From assembly GCA_041912595.1 (NCBI GenBank), contig JAYRMR010000009.1, positions 1 through 64,000 on the forward strand: a stretch of DNA of 64,000 bases, written 5' to 3'. This stretch comes from Roseateles_B sp041912595. GTDB lineage: Bacteria > Pseudomonadota > Gammaproteobacteria > Burkholderiales > Burkholderiaceae_C. The notes under the pieces were generated by a model. That model was given only the letters and a program-made list of their open reading frames with translations. It had not been told where the DNA came from and ran no database searches. A program made the position numbers and the translations under genes. Of the stretch, positions 46,823-55,477 are shown piece by piece. How positions within the stretch are numbered: the first letter of the stretch is position 1; each line of letters opens with the position of its first letter.

Positions 46823-48391
46823 ATGCGCTGGCCACAAGACACCACGGCGGACACCGCCACATCGCCCCAGGGCCGCGAACGCGATCAGTCGGGGCGCCGG
46901 GCACCGGCCGCGGCACGGCTGCTGCTTGCCCCGCTGGCCCTTCTTGCGGCCTGCGCCACCCCGGGGCCGGCGACCGAGCGCGCCGCGCTGCTGACCGCCG
47001 CCACCCTGGCACCTGCCGAGCAGAAGTCCACCGAGAAAACGTCGATTGAAGCGTCCACGGAAGCAGCCACGGAAGCATCCCTCGTCCCCGCGCCGGACTG
47101 GTGGCGGGCCCTCGGGGACGCCCAGCTGAACACGCTGATGGACGAGGCGCTGGCCGGCGCGCAGGACCCGCTCGCCGCCCAGGCCCGCCTGCGGCAGGCG
47201 CAGGCGCTCGCCGGCCTGGCGGACGCCCGTCAGTCGCCCAGCGTCTCGGCCAGCGCGGGTTGGACGGCGGAGCATCCGGCCTCCCTTGCCGTGCCGGCCA
47301 GCCAGGGCGGCGGGCAGCTCACCCGGCAATGGCGCGGCACGGTGGGCGTCGACTGGACGCCCGATCTGTGGGGCGGCCAGAACGCCGAATGGCAGGCCGC
47401 GCTGGGGGACGTGCGCGCGGCCGAGCTGTCTGCCCAGGAAGCCCGCATCCAGCTGTCCGTGGCGCTGGTCCAGGCCTATCTGCAGCTGGCGTATGCGCAT
47501 GTGCAGGGCGACATCGCCCAGGCCGAGTTCGATCGCGTGACCGACGTCCGCCGGCTGACCCTGCAGCGCCTGGACAGCGGCCTGGCGACGCAGGCCCAGC
47601 TGCGCCAGACGGACAGCGACCTCGCCAGCGCCGCCCAGCAGCAACTGCAGGCGCGTCGGCGGGTGGTGGCGGCGCAGCACGCGCTGTCGACGCTGGCGGG
47701 GCAGGGCCCGGGCCGGGGCGAGCGCCTGACGCGTCCGGCCTGGCCGGGCAGCGCCCCGTCGCCGTGGTCCGCAGCGCCCTCGCCACGGGCCGAGGTGCCG
47801 TCGCTGCCGTCGGGTCTGCTGGACCGCCGCACCGATGTCCTGGCCGCGCGCTGGCGCGTGGAGGCCGCCGGTGAGCGCATCCACGTGGCCCGCACCGCCT
47901 TCCAGCCGCAGCTGAACCTCGGCGCCCTGGCCGGGCTCGCCGCCAGCCGCGGGGGCGATCTGCTGCGCTCGGGTGCCGGCACCTACAGCGCGTCCCTGGG
48001 CCTGACCCTGCCACTGCTGGACGGCGGCCGGCGCCGCGCGGGCCTGGCGCTGCAGGAGGCGCAGTACGACGAGGCCGTCGCCCACTACAACCAGACGCTG
48101 ATCCGCGCCGTCAACGAGGTGACCGACCAGCTCCAGGCCCAGCGCTCGCTGGCCGAGCAGCTCGAGCAGCAGCAGCGCGCCCGCGAGGCCGCCGACGAGG
48201 CCTGGCAGCTGGCCCAGCAGCGCTACACCGCGGGCGTGGGCAGCTACCTGGATGCGCTCTCGGTGCGCCAGCAGCTGCTCGTGGCCGAACAGCGCCTCGC
48301 CGCGCTGCAGTCCCAGCGTCTGCAGGACGGCCTGGACCTGGTCCGTGCGCTGGGCGGGGGCTTCCAGCCTGCCGAGCCGCCCCAGCCCTGA
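46823..48391 (+). CDS. outer-membrane efflux lipoprotein (NodT/OprM family)
   Basis: The 522-residue protein has a signal peptide with lipobox LAAC near residue 46, then two repeats of the outer-membrane efflux (TolC-like) domain. DWWRALGDAQLNTLMDEAL, VGVDWTPDLWGGQ and the GLLDRRTDVLAARWRVEAA segment are typical of RND/EmrAB outer components. It should form the trimeric exit duct for the EmrA/EmrB-type pump encoded next. AGGGAGAGGC precedes the ATG at 46823. It is the first gene of a nine-gene plus-strand run to 56166. Confidence 0.92.
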   Translation: MRWPQDTTADTATSPQGRERDQSGRRAPAAARLLLAPLALLAACATPGPATERAALLTAATLAPAEQKSTEKTSIEASTEAATEASLVPAPDWWRALGDAQLNTLMDEALAGAQDPLAAQARLRQAQALAGLADARQSPSVSASAGWTAEHPASLAVPASQGGGQLTRQWRGTVGVDWTPDLWGGQNAEWQAALGDVRAAELSAQEARIQLSVALVQAYLQLAYAHVQGDIAQAEFDRVTDVRRLTLQRLDSGLATQAQLRQTDSDLASAAQQQLQARRRVVAAQHALSTLAGQGPGRGERLTRPAWPGSAPSPWSAAPSPRAEVPSLPSGLLDRRTDVLAARWRVEAAGERIHVARTAFQPQLNLGALAGLAASRGGDLLRSGAGTYSASLGLTLPLLDGGRRRAGLALQEAQYDEAVAHYNQTLIRAVNEVTDQLQAQRSLAEQLEQQQRAREAADEAWQLAQQRYTAGVGSYLDALSVRQQLLVAEQRLAALQSQRLQDGLDLVRALGGGFQPAEPPQP

Positions 48392-48503
48392 TCCGCCCCC
48401 ACCGACACATCGCCAGCCCGCCGCCCGCCCGCTCAACGCCCGCCGCCCGCCAGCCCCTCGGGGCCTCCGGCCGGTCCGCCATCACGACACAGAGGAACCC
48501 ATC

Positions 48504-49838
48504 ATGAGCACTGACGCCGCCACGAAGACCAGCACCCCCGCCCCGGTGGCACCGACCGCCTCCGCCCCGCAGGCGCCACCGCCCGCCGCCATGCCCCCCG
48601 ATGGCACAGGGCCGGCCAAGGGCCGACGCGCCCGCCTGCTGCAGATCCTGCTGGTGGGGGCCGCGCTCGGCGGCGCCGGCTGGGCCTTCTGGTACCAGCA
48701 GGTCGGGCGCTGGCAGGAGGAGACCGACAACGCCTACGTGCAGGGCAATCTGGTCCAGATCACGCCCCAGACCGCGGGCACCGTCGTGGGCATCGACGCC
48801 GACGTGGGCGAGCCCGTGACCATCGGCCAGCGCATGGTCGCGCTGGACCGCACGGACAGCGACGTCGCGCTGGATTCGGCCCTCGCGGACCTGTCAAGCG
48901 TGCTGCGCAAGGTGAAGGGCCTGTACACCCAGGAGCGCGGGCTGCGCAGCACCATCCACGGGGCCGAGGCGGACGTGCAGTCGCGCCGGGTCACCCTCGA
49001 CAAGGCGCGTGCCGACTTCCAGCGCCGCAAGGAGCTGGCCCGCTCGGGCGCCATCTCCGACGAGGAGCTGGCCCATGCGCGGGACACGCTGGCGGCGGCC
49101 CAGAGCGCCCTGACGGCCGCGCAAAGCCAGGTGGCCTCGCTCGAGCAGCAGTACCAGGGCAGCAAGGCGCTGGTGGACGGCACCGTGGCGGTGTCCCACC
49201 CCGAGGTGCAGAAGGCCGCCGCCACGCTGCGCCAGGCCTATCTGGACCAGCTGCGCACCTCGCTGATCGCGCCCGTCGCCGGTCACGTGGCGCAGCGCAG
49301 CGTGCAGCTCGGGCAGCGCGTGGCGCCCGGCACGCCGCTGATGTCCGTCCTCCCGGTGGACCAGGTCTGGGTGGAGGCGAACTTCACCGAGACGCAGCTC
49401 GCGCACCTGCGCATCGGGCAGGCCGTGGAGCTGAGCTCGGATGCCTACGGCGACGAGGTGCGCTACAGCGGTCGCGTCGCGAGCCTCGGGCTGGGCACGG
49501 GCAGCGCCTTCTCGCCGCTGCCCGTGCAGAACGCGGCGGGCAACTGGATCAAGATCGTCCAGCGCCTGCCGGTGCGCATCGAGCTCACGGACCCGCGCCA
49601 GCTGCTGACGCATCCGCTGCGGCTGGGCCTGTCCATGCATGCCCGCGTGGATGTGCATGACGTCAGCGGCCCGATGCTGGCGGACGCCTCCCGCGTGAAG
49701 GCCGGCCTCAGCACCGACGTCTACCGCAAGCAGGTGGACGCCGTGGACGGGCTGATCGAGCACGTCCTGCGCGGCGGCCAACTGCCCGTGGCGCCGCGAT
49801 CGCCCGGCGCCAAGACCTCCCCGGGAGTGGCTCGATGA
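48504..49838 (+). CDS. EmrA/HlyD family membrane fusion protein
   Basis: The 444-residue protein has an Ala/Pro-rich cytoplasmic N-terminus (1-45), a membrane helix (LLQILLVGAALGGAGWAFWY), a split biotinyl-lipoyl domain (DNAYVQGNLVQITPQTAGTV near 75 and LRTSLIAPVAGHVAQRSV near 255), a long coiled-coil hairpin between these halves, and the EmrA beta-barrel (VLPVDQVWVEANFTETQL). It links the inner-membrane pump to the outer-membrane duct. Its stop overlaps the start of the transporter gene. Confidence 0.93.
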   Translation: MSTDAATKTSTPAPVAPTASAPQAPPPAAMPPDGTGPAKGRRARLLQILLVGAALGGAGWAFWYQQVGRWQEETDNAYVQGNLVQITPQTAGTVVGIDADVGEPVTIGQRMVALDRTDSDVALDSALADLSSVLRKVKGLYTQERGLRSTIHGAEADVQSRRVTLDKARADFQRRKELARSGAISDEELAHARDTLAAAQSALTAAQSQVASLEQQYQGSKALVDGTVAVSHPEVQKAAATLRQAYLDQLRTSLIAPVAGHVAQRSVQLGQRVAPGTPLMSVLPVDQVWVEANFTETQLAHLRIGQAVELSSDAYGDEVRYSGRVASLGLGTGSAFSPLPVQNAAGNWIKIVQRLPVRIELTDPRQLLTHPLRLGLSMHARVDVHDVSGPMLADASRVKAGLSTDVYRKQVDAVDGLIEHVLRGGQLPVAPRSPGAKTSPGVAR

Positions 49839-51430
49839 GCAGCGCCGCAGCCGCCGCACCGGCGCTGCCGGCCCGGCCGGGCGCCCCAGGTGGGGGAGGG
49901 GGCGGCGGTGCCGCGGCCTCCGGCGCCGAGTACACCCCGCCCAGCGTGCCCCTCGCGACGGTCGGCCTCGCGCTGGCCGTGTTCATGCAGGTGCTGGACG
50001 GCACCATCGCCAATGTCTCGCTGCCCACCATCGCGGGCAATCTGGGCGTCAGCACGAACCAGAGCGCGTGGGTCATCACCACCTTCTCCGTATGCAATGC
50101 CATCGCCTTGCCGCTCACCGGCTTTCTGGTGAAGCGGGTGGGGCAGGTCCGGCTCTTCCTGTGGTCGACGCTGCTGTTCACGCTCGCCTCGCTGCTGTGC
50201 GGCCTGGCGCAGAGCCTCGGCGCGCTGGTGCTGTTCCGTGCGCTGCAGGGCGCCGTGGCCGGCCCCATGATTCCCACGACGCAGGCCCTGATGCTGTCCA
50301 TCTATCCGCCGCACCGGCGGGGCTTCGCGTTGTCGATGATCGCCATGGTCACGGTCGTGGCGCCCATCGCCGGCCCCTTGCTCGGCGGCTGGATCACCGA
50401 CCGCTACGCCTGGCCCTGGACCTTCCTCATCAACGTGCCGATCGGCCTCTTCGCCGCTGCCACGGTGGCCACGCAGATGCGCGCCAAGCGGGAGACGACG
50501 GAGCCGGTCAAGGTCGACCACATCGGCCTGGCGACGCTGGTGCTGGGCGTCGGCGCGCTGCAGATCGTCCTGGACAAGGGCAATGACGAGGACTGGTTCC
50601 AGTCGCCGTTCATCGTCGTCATGGCCCTGCTGGCGGCGATCAGCCTCGCGGCCTTCCTCATCTGGGAGCTGCACGAGCGCAATCCCATCGTGAACCTGCG
50701 TCTCTTCGCCAACCGCAACTTCGCCGCGGGCACGGTGACGCTCGTGCTGGCGTACTCGGCCTTCTTCGCGGTGAACGTCCTGGTGCCGCAGTGGCTGCAG
50801 CGGACGATGGGCTACACGGCCATCTGGGCCGGGCTCGCCGCCGCGCCGATGGGGCTGCTGCCGGTGCTGCTGACGCCCTTCATGGGCCGATACGCCCCGC
50901 GCTTCAACATGCGCTGGATGGTGTGCAGCGCCTTCGCCATCCTGGCGGCGGCCTCCTTCCTGCGCTCGGGCTTCTTCCTCGGCGTGGACTTCCAGCACGT
51001 GGCGGCGGTGCAGCTGCTGCAGGGCCTGGGGCTGGCGCTGTTCATCATGCCCATCAACGCCATCCTGCTGTCCGACCTCAAGCCGCAGGAGATCGCCGCG
51101 GCGTCCGGCCTGTCCACCTTCAGCCGCACGCTGGGCGCGAGCTTCGCGGTGTCCCTCACTTCGCTGCTGTGGGACCGCCGCGCCGTCCTGCACCACGCGC
51201 ATCTGGCCGAGGGCCTTTCGCCCCAGGCGCTGGCGACGCCTGCGGTCCCGACCGCGCCCGGCGACCTGGCCTTCGCCTATCGCTTGGACCACGCCATCGA
51301 CCAGCTGGCCTACCAGATGTCCTTCAACGACGTGTCCTTCGCGCTGGGCTGGATCTTCGTCCTGGCGATCGGCGTGGTGTGGCTCGCCCGGCCGCCCTTC
51401 ACGCCCAAGGCGCCGCCCGGACGGCGCTGA
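49835..51430 (+). CDS. EmrB/QacA-type MFS drug efflux transporter (DHA2, 14 TM)
   Basis: The 531-residue transporter has a Gly-rich N-terminus then DHA2-family motifs: VFMQVLDGTIANVSLPTI (TM1, motif D1), GFLVKRVGQVRLFLWSTLLF (motif A), and the ILPTTQALMLSIY-like antiporter segment (MIPTTQALMLSIYPPHRR). It would use the proton gradient to export a hydrophobic or aromatic compound through the EmrA and OprM-like partners. Co-transcription with biosynthetic genes suggests product export and self-protection. The ATGA overlap with the EmrA gene couples translation. Confidence 0.93.
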   Translation: MSSAAAAAPALPARPGAPGGGGGGGAAASGAEYTPPSVPLATVGLALAVFMQVLDGTIANVSLPTIAGNLGVSTNQSAWVITTFSVCNAIALPLTGFLVKRVGQVRLFLWSTLLFTLASLLCGLAQSLGALVLFRALQGAVAGPMIPTTQALMLSIYPPHRRGFALSMIAMVTVVAPIAGPLLGGWITDRYAWPWTFLINVPIGLFAAATVATQMRAKRETTEPVKVDHIGLATLVLGVGALQIVLDKGNDEDWFQSPFIVVMALLAAISLAAFLIWELHERNPIVNLRLFANRNFAAGTVTLVLAYSAFFAVNVLVPQWLQRTMGYTAIWAGLAAAPMGLLPVLLTPFMGRYAPRFNMRWMVCSAFAILAAASFLRSGFFLGVDFQHVAAVQLLQGLGLALFIMPINAILLSDLKPQEIAAASGLSTFSRTLGASFAVSLTSLLWDRRAVLHHAHLAEGLSPQALATPAVPTAPGDLAFAYRLDHAIDQLAYQMSFNDVSFALGWIFVLAIGVVWLARPPFTPKAPPGRR

Positions 51431-51475
51431 GCCCAGTGCCGCCCCTTGTCACTCACCACCCTGAAAGGAAACCGC

Positions 51476-51874
51476 ATGGATGCCGCCATTGAAGCCGCCC
51501 GCGTGTTCGAGATGGAGGATTTCCCCATCGTCACCTTCCGCAACACCGCCATCGAGCCGGGCTATGCCGCCCGGTGGGCCCGGGAGATGGAGGCCCTGGT
51601 GTCCCGCGCCGAGCCCTTCGTCATCCTCTTCCGGCCCGATCGCCCGGATGAGACCGTCGAGGACCGCAAGCTGCGGGCGCTGTGGCTGAAGTCGCACAAG
51701 GCCGCGCTGTCGGCCACCTGCCGCGGCCTGCTCACCGTCGAGCCCGACGCCGAGGCACGCGCCGCCGCCGCACAGGAAGCCGAGGCCATGCAGAAGGCCT
51801 TCGGCCTGCTGCTGGTGAGCGTCGGCACCGAGGCCGAGGCCCGGGAGCTGGCGCGCAGCCTGCTCGCGGCCTGA
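51476..51874 (+). CDS. small conserved hypothetical protein, SpoIIAA/STAS-like pattern
   Basis: The 132-residue protein has no signal or membrane segment. Its pattern (FPIVTFRNTAIEPGYAARW, then SRAEPFVILFRPD, a WLKSHKAALSATCRGLLTVE stretch and an Ala/Glu-rich helix) recalls SpoIIAA/STAS-like single-domain proteins, but I do not recognise the family with confidence. AAAGGAAACC precedes the ATG. It lies 45 bp after the transporter gene and 59 bp before the lyase gene, so it belongs to the operon. A role as partner or scaffold for a biosynthetic enzyme is possible but unsupported. Confidence 0.6.
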   Translation: MDAAIEAARVFEMEDFPIVTFRNTAIEPGYAARWAREMEALVSRAEPFVILFRPDRPDETVEDRKLRALWLKSHKAALSATCRGLLTVEPDAEARAAAAQEAEAMQKAFGLLLVSVGTEAEARELARSLLAA

Positions 51875-51933
51875 GCCGGCGCCCGGCCTCCCTCATCTCC
51901 CCTGTTCATTTCCACGACCCAAAGGATTCCTCC

Positions 51934-52836
51934 GTGAACCACCTCCAACGAACGAAGCCGGCCCTGCGCCGCTCGTGGCTCTTCCTCGCCGGCGCCGATC
52001 GCCAGGCGCTGCTCGACGGCGCCCGCAGCGATGCGGACGTGCTGGTGCAGGAACTCGAGACCTTCACGCCGCCCGCCCGGCGCCCCGAGGCCCGCGCCCT
52101 GAGCGGCGAGGTGCTGGGCCACTGGCGGCAGTCCGGCATCCTCAGCGCCGTGCGCGTGAACCCGCTGGACCACGGTGGCATGGACGACCTCGAGGCCGTC
52201 ATGCAGCACCGGCCCGACATCATCATGATGTCCTTCATCTCGACGCCCACGCAGGTCGTGGCCCTGGACCAGGCCGTGACCCACTACGAGCGCGAGTACG
52301 GCCTCCCCGAGGGCAGCACCGAGCTGGTGCCCAACATCGAGAGCACCCAGGGCGTGGTCAACACCATGGCCATCGCCAAGTGCAGCGCGCGCATCAGCGC
52401 CTTGCTGGTGGCGACGGAGGACATGGTGGCCGACCTCGGCGCGCGTCGCACGCGGGCCGGCCATGAGCTGGACTACGTGCGCTCGCGCTTCCTCGTGGAG
52501 TGCGCGGCCGTGGGCATGCCGGCCATCGACTGCCCCTACAGCTACTCGGACAACGAGGGCGCCGAGCTGGACATGGAGCGCAGCCGCGACATCGGCTTCC
52601 GCGCCAAGGCCATCGTGAACGCGCAGTTCGTGCCGGTCGTGAACCGGTGGCTGACGCCTTCCGCCGCGGACCGCGCGCTGGCTCGCCGCGTGATCCAGGC
52701 CTTCGACGAGGCGCGCAGCCAGTCGGGCGGCAAGCGCGTGCCGGCGGCCGTCGTCGACGGCTTCCTCGCCGAGATCCCCGACTACCTCGCCGCCCATCGC
52801 CTGCTGGCCCGGGCCGCTCAATTCGGATTGGAGTGA
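51934..52836 (+). CDS. HpcH/HpaI-family CoA-ester lyase/aldolase (citrate-lyase beta-like)
   Basis: The 300-residue protein resembles citrate lyase beta subunits and malyl-CoA/citramalyl-CoA lyases: RRSWLFLAGADRQALLDGA at the start, VQELETFTP, AVRVNPLDHGG, LVPNIESTQGVVN, ATEDMVADLG with the metal-binding acidic pair, and a C-terminal VPAAVVDGF. Such enzymes use Mg2+ to make or break C-C bonds of acyl-CoA compounds. The start is GTG at 51934 with AAAGGA eight bases upstream. In this operon it might act on a CoA-bound intermediate or side product. No counterpart is in the known tda set as I recall it. Confidence 0.82.
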   Translation: MNHLQRTKPALRRSWLFLAGADRQALLDGARSDADVLVQELETFTPPARRPEARALSGEVLGHWRQSGILSAVRVNPLDHGGMDDLEAVMQHRPDIIMMSFISTPTQVVALDQAVTHYEREYGLPEGSTELVPNIESTQGVVNTMAIAKCSARISALLVATEDMVADLGARRTRAGHELDYVRSRFLVECAAVGMPAIDCPYSYSDNEGAELDMERSRDIGFRAKAIVNAQFVPVVNRWLTPSAADRALARRVIQAFDEARSQSGGKRVPAAVVDGFLAEIPDYLAAHRLLARAAQFGLE

Positions 52837-52841
52837 ATCCC

Positions 52842-53495
52842 ATGGACTCCCGCATTCCCTACTTCAAGTCGCTGCCCGTGCTGACCGGCGCCCTGAGCGA
52901 TTTCGACGCCCAGGCCGTGCCCGCGACGCCGCAGGACCTGTTCCTGCAATGGTTCACCGACGCCGTCGCCCGGGGCGTGAACGAGCCGCAGGTCACCACG
53001 CTCTCGACGGTGGACCCGGACGGTGCGCCGGACGCGCGCTCGGTCATGCTGCTGGACGTCAACGAGGACGGCTGGCACTTCGCCGCCAACGCCATCAGCC
53101 CCAAGGGCCGCCAGCTCGCCCGCCAGCCGCAGGCCGCGATGACCTTCTACTGGCCTGGCACGGCGCGGCAGGTGCGCCTGCGCGGCGAGGTGAGGGCGCT
53201 GCCGCGGGAAGCCGGCCTGACCGACTTCCGCAGCCGCCCGGAGAAGTCCCGCGCCGCGATCCTCGCCGCGCGGCAGAGCGAGGTGCTGGAGCAGCCGGGC
53301 GACCTCGACGTGGCGCAGGCCGCGCAGCTGGCCCGCCTGCAGCAGGATCCGGCGCTGTCGTCCGAGCACTGGACGATGTATGCGCTGCGGCCGCTGGACG
53401 TGGAGTTCTGGCAGTCGAACGCGGTGCGGCGCTTCACCCGCCTGCGCTATCGCCAGCAGGGGCAGCAGTGGACGCGCCAGCTGCTGTGGCCATGA
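52842..53495 (+). CDS. PdxH/PhzG-like FMN-dependent oxidase
   Basis: The 217-residue protein has the pyridoxamine-5'-phosphate-oxidase split barrel: QVTTLSTVDPDGAPDARSVMLLDV, WHFAANAISPKGRQLARQPQAAMTFYW, VRLRGEVRALP, FRSRPEKSRAAILAARQSEVL, and the C-terminal PLDVEFWQSNAVRRFTRLRY. Both PdxH and PhzG (phenazine dihydro-intermediate oxidase) have this form. A standalone copy inside a biosynthetic operon favours a PhzG-like oxidation of a dihydroaromatic intermediate, or local PLP supply for the adjacent C-S lyase. GGAG precedes the ATG. The stop overlaps the lyase start by four bases. Confidence 0.85.
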   Translation: MDSRIPYFKSLPVLTGALSDFDAQAVPATPQDLFLQWFTDAVARGVNEPQVTTLSTVDPDGAPDARSVMLLDVNEDGWHFAANAISPKGRQLARQPQAAMTFYWPGTARQVRLRGEVRALPREAGLTDFRSRPEKSRAAILAARQSEVLEQPGDLDVAQAAQLARLQQDPALSSEHWTMYALRPLDVEFWQSNAVRRFTRLRYRQQGQQWTRQLLWP

Positions 53496-54787
53496 CGGTG
53501 CCGCTGACTTCGTTGCCCGTGGCCCCGGCGCTGCCGCCCGCCTCGCTTGACCCGGCGGCAGCGTCGGCCTGCCCACCGGCGTCCCCCCCGGCCGTCGCCG
53601 ACGCGTCGCCCGCCGGGGCGGCGCTGGGCACGCGCCTCGTCCATGCAGGACGCGACCCGGCGAAGTACCACGGCTTCGTCAACACGCCGCTGTTCCGGGC
53701 CTCCACGGTGCTGAGCCCGACCGTCAGCGACCTGCTGGGCCGGACGCAGCCCTACATCTACGGGCGGCGCGGCACGCCGACCTCCGAGGCGCTGGAGCAG
53801 GCCGTCTGCGAGCTCGAAGGCGGGGCCGGCGCGGTGCTGTGCCCCTCGGGGCTGTCGGCCTGCACGCTCGCGCTGCTGTCCTGCCTGTCCCCGGGCGATC
53901 ATGTGCTCGTCACGGATGCGGTCTACGGCCCCGTGCGGCATGCCTGCGACGGCGTGCTGCGGCGCCTGGGCATCGAGGTGAGCTACTTCCCGCCGGGCCT
54001 CGGTGCGGGGCTGGCGCATTGGCTGCGGCCCAACACGCGGGCGCTGTACCTCGAATCCCCGGGCTCGCTGAGCATGGAGGTGCAGGACGTGCCGGCGCTG
54101 GCCGCCCTCGCGCACCAGCAGGGCCTGACCGTGCTGGCCGACAGCAGCTGGGCCACGCCCCTGTTCTTCCAGGCGCATGCCCGGGGCGTGGACCTCTCGA
54201 TCCAGGCGGGCACCAAGTACCTCTCGGGCCATGCGGACGGCATGCTGGGCACGGTGTCGGCGTCCGCCGCCGCCTGGCCCGCGCTGAAGGCGCTGCATGG
54301 CGATCTCGGGCTGTGCGTGGGGGCCGACGACATCTTCCTGGCGCTGCGCGGCCTGCGCACGCTGCAGGTCCGCCTGCACCAGCACGAGCAGGGCGCGCTC
54401 GTCGTGGCGCGCTGGCTCCAGCAGCAGCCCGAGGTGGCGCGCGTGCTGCACCCGGCCTTGCCCGGTTCGCCCGGCCACGAGCTCTGGCAGCGCGACTTCA
54501 CCGGGTCCTCCGGCCTGTTCACGGTGGTGCTCAAGCCCGTGCCCTTCGCGGCGGTGGAGGCCCTGCTCAATGGCCTGCGCCTGTTCGGGCTGGGCTATTC
54601 CTGGGGCGGCTTCGAGAGCCTGGCCCTGCCGCTCGATGCCTCCCTGGGGCGGCTGCCGCAGCTCTGCGAGCCCGGCTGCCACTGCGTGCGCCTGCACATC
54701 GGCCTGGAGGACCCCGGCGACCTCATCGCCGACCTGCGCGCCGGCCTGGACCGCATGGCCTCCGTGGACATGGACTCACTCCTCTAG
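53492..54787 (+). CDS. PLP-dependent cystathionine beta-lyase-type C-S lyase
   Basis: The 431-residue Cys/Met-metabolism PLP enzyme has an Ala/Pro-rich 45-residue N-terminal extension, then TRLVHAGRDP, YIYGRRGTPT, the PLP-phosphate loop CPSGLSA, Asp217 in VLADSSW (pyridine nitrogen contact) and the PLP Lys242 in IQAGTKYLSGHADG. Family members cleave C-S bonds of cystathionine or Cys conjugates. Between a flavin oxidase and a glutathione transferase, and with no methionine genes nearby, it probably releases a thiol from a cysteine conjugate. The start overlaps the previous stop. Confidence 0.9.
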   Translation: MTVPLTSLPVAPALPPASLDPAAASACPPASPPAVADASPAGAALGTRLVHAGRDPAKYHGFVNTPLFRASTVLSPTVSDLLGRTQPYIYGRRGTPTSEALEQAVCELEGGAGAVLCPSGLSACTLALLSCLSPGDHVLVTDAVYGPVRHACDGVLRRLGIEVSYFPPGLGAGLAHWLRPNTRALYLESPGSLSMEVQDVPALAALAHQQGLTVLADSSWATPLFFQAHARGVDLSIQAGTKYLSGHADGMLGTVSASAAAWPALKALHGDLGLCVGADDIFLALRGLRTLQVRLHQHEQGALVVARWLQQQPEVARVLHPALPGSPGHELWQRDFTGSSGLFTVVLKPVPFAAVEALLNGLRLFGLGYSWGGFESLALPLDASLGRLPQLCEPGCHCVRLHIGLEDPGDLIADLRAGLDRMASVDMDSLL

Positions 54788-54799
54788 AAAGGCGTCCTC

Positions 54800-55477
54800 A
54801 TGCTGACCATCTGGGGCCGACGCAGCTCCTTCAACGTTCAGAAAGTGATGTGGCTCATCGCCGAGCTGGGCCTGGCGCACCGGCACGTGCCCGCCGGCGG
54901 CGATGCCGGGGGCTGCGACACGCCGGAATTCACGCGGCTCAACCCGCATCAGCGCATCCCCGTGATCGACTGGGACGGGCAGGTGGTGTGGGAATCGCAC
55001 GCCATCCTGCGCTACCTCGCGGCACGGGCGGGCCGCGCGCCGTTCTGGTCCGACGATCCGCACGTGCGCTCCACCAGCGAGCGCTGGATGGACTGGAGCC
55101 AGAGCACGCTGGAGCCCGAAGTCATGCTCGGGCTGTTCTGGTCCCTCGTGCGAACGCCCGTGCAGGCGCGCGACACGGCGCTCATCCGCCGCAAGCAGCT
55201 CACCAGTGCGCTGCATTTCCAGCGCCTGGACGCGATCCTCGCGCGCCAGCCCTACCTGAGCGGCGCGGCCTTCGGGCTGGGCGACATCCCCGCCGGGGCG
55301 ACGCTGTACCGCTACTTCGCCATGGACATCGACCGCCCCCGCGTGCCGCATGTGGAGGCCTGGTACCAGCGACTGCAGGCGCGGCCGGCCTACGCCGAGC
55401 ACGTCATGGTCTCGTTCGACGAGCTGGTGGGCAAGCCCGACCGCGGGGCGCGCCTCCTCGATCTGGAGCAGGCATGA
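54800..55477 (+). CDS. glutathione S-transferase (TdaB-like candidate)
   Basis: The 225-residue protein has an N-terminal thioredoxin-like GST domain (LTIWGRRSSFNVQKVMWLIAE, HQRIPVIDWDGQVVWESHAI with the cis-Pro and the Glu-Ser glutathione contacts) and a C-terminal helical domain (about 90-205: SERWMDWSQSTLEPEV, LGDIPAGATLYRY). TdaB of the tropodithietic-acid pathway is a GST-fold protein of this size linked to sulfur insertion. It begins 12 bp after the C-S lyase and overlaps the amidotransferase-like gene by four bases, so all three are tightly coupled. Confidence 0.88.
   Translation: MLTIWGRRSSFNVQKVMWLIAELGLAHRHVPAGGDAGGCDTPEFTRLNPHQRIPVIDWDGQVVWESHAILRYLAARAGRAPFWSDDPHVRSTSERWMDWSQSTLEPEVMLGLFWSLVRTPVQARDTALIRRKQLTSALHFQRLDAILARQPYLSGAAFGLGDIPAGATLYRYFAMDIDRPRVPHVEAWYQRLQARPAYAEHVMVSFDELVGKPDRGARLLDLEQA

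Noticed and set aside
42508..53495. Phenazine cluster, suggested by the DAHP synthase and PhzG-like oxidase
   Set aside because: No phzA/B, phzD, phzE or phzF homologue is in the region, while several tda-type genes are.
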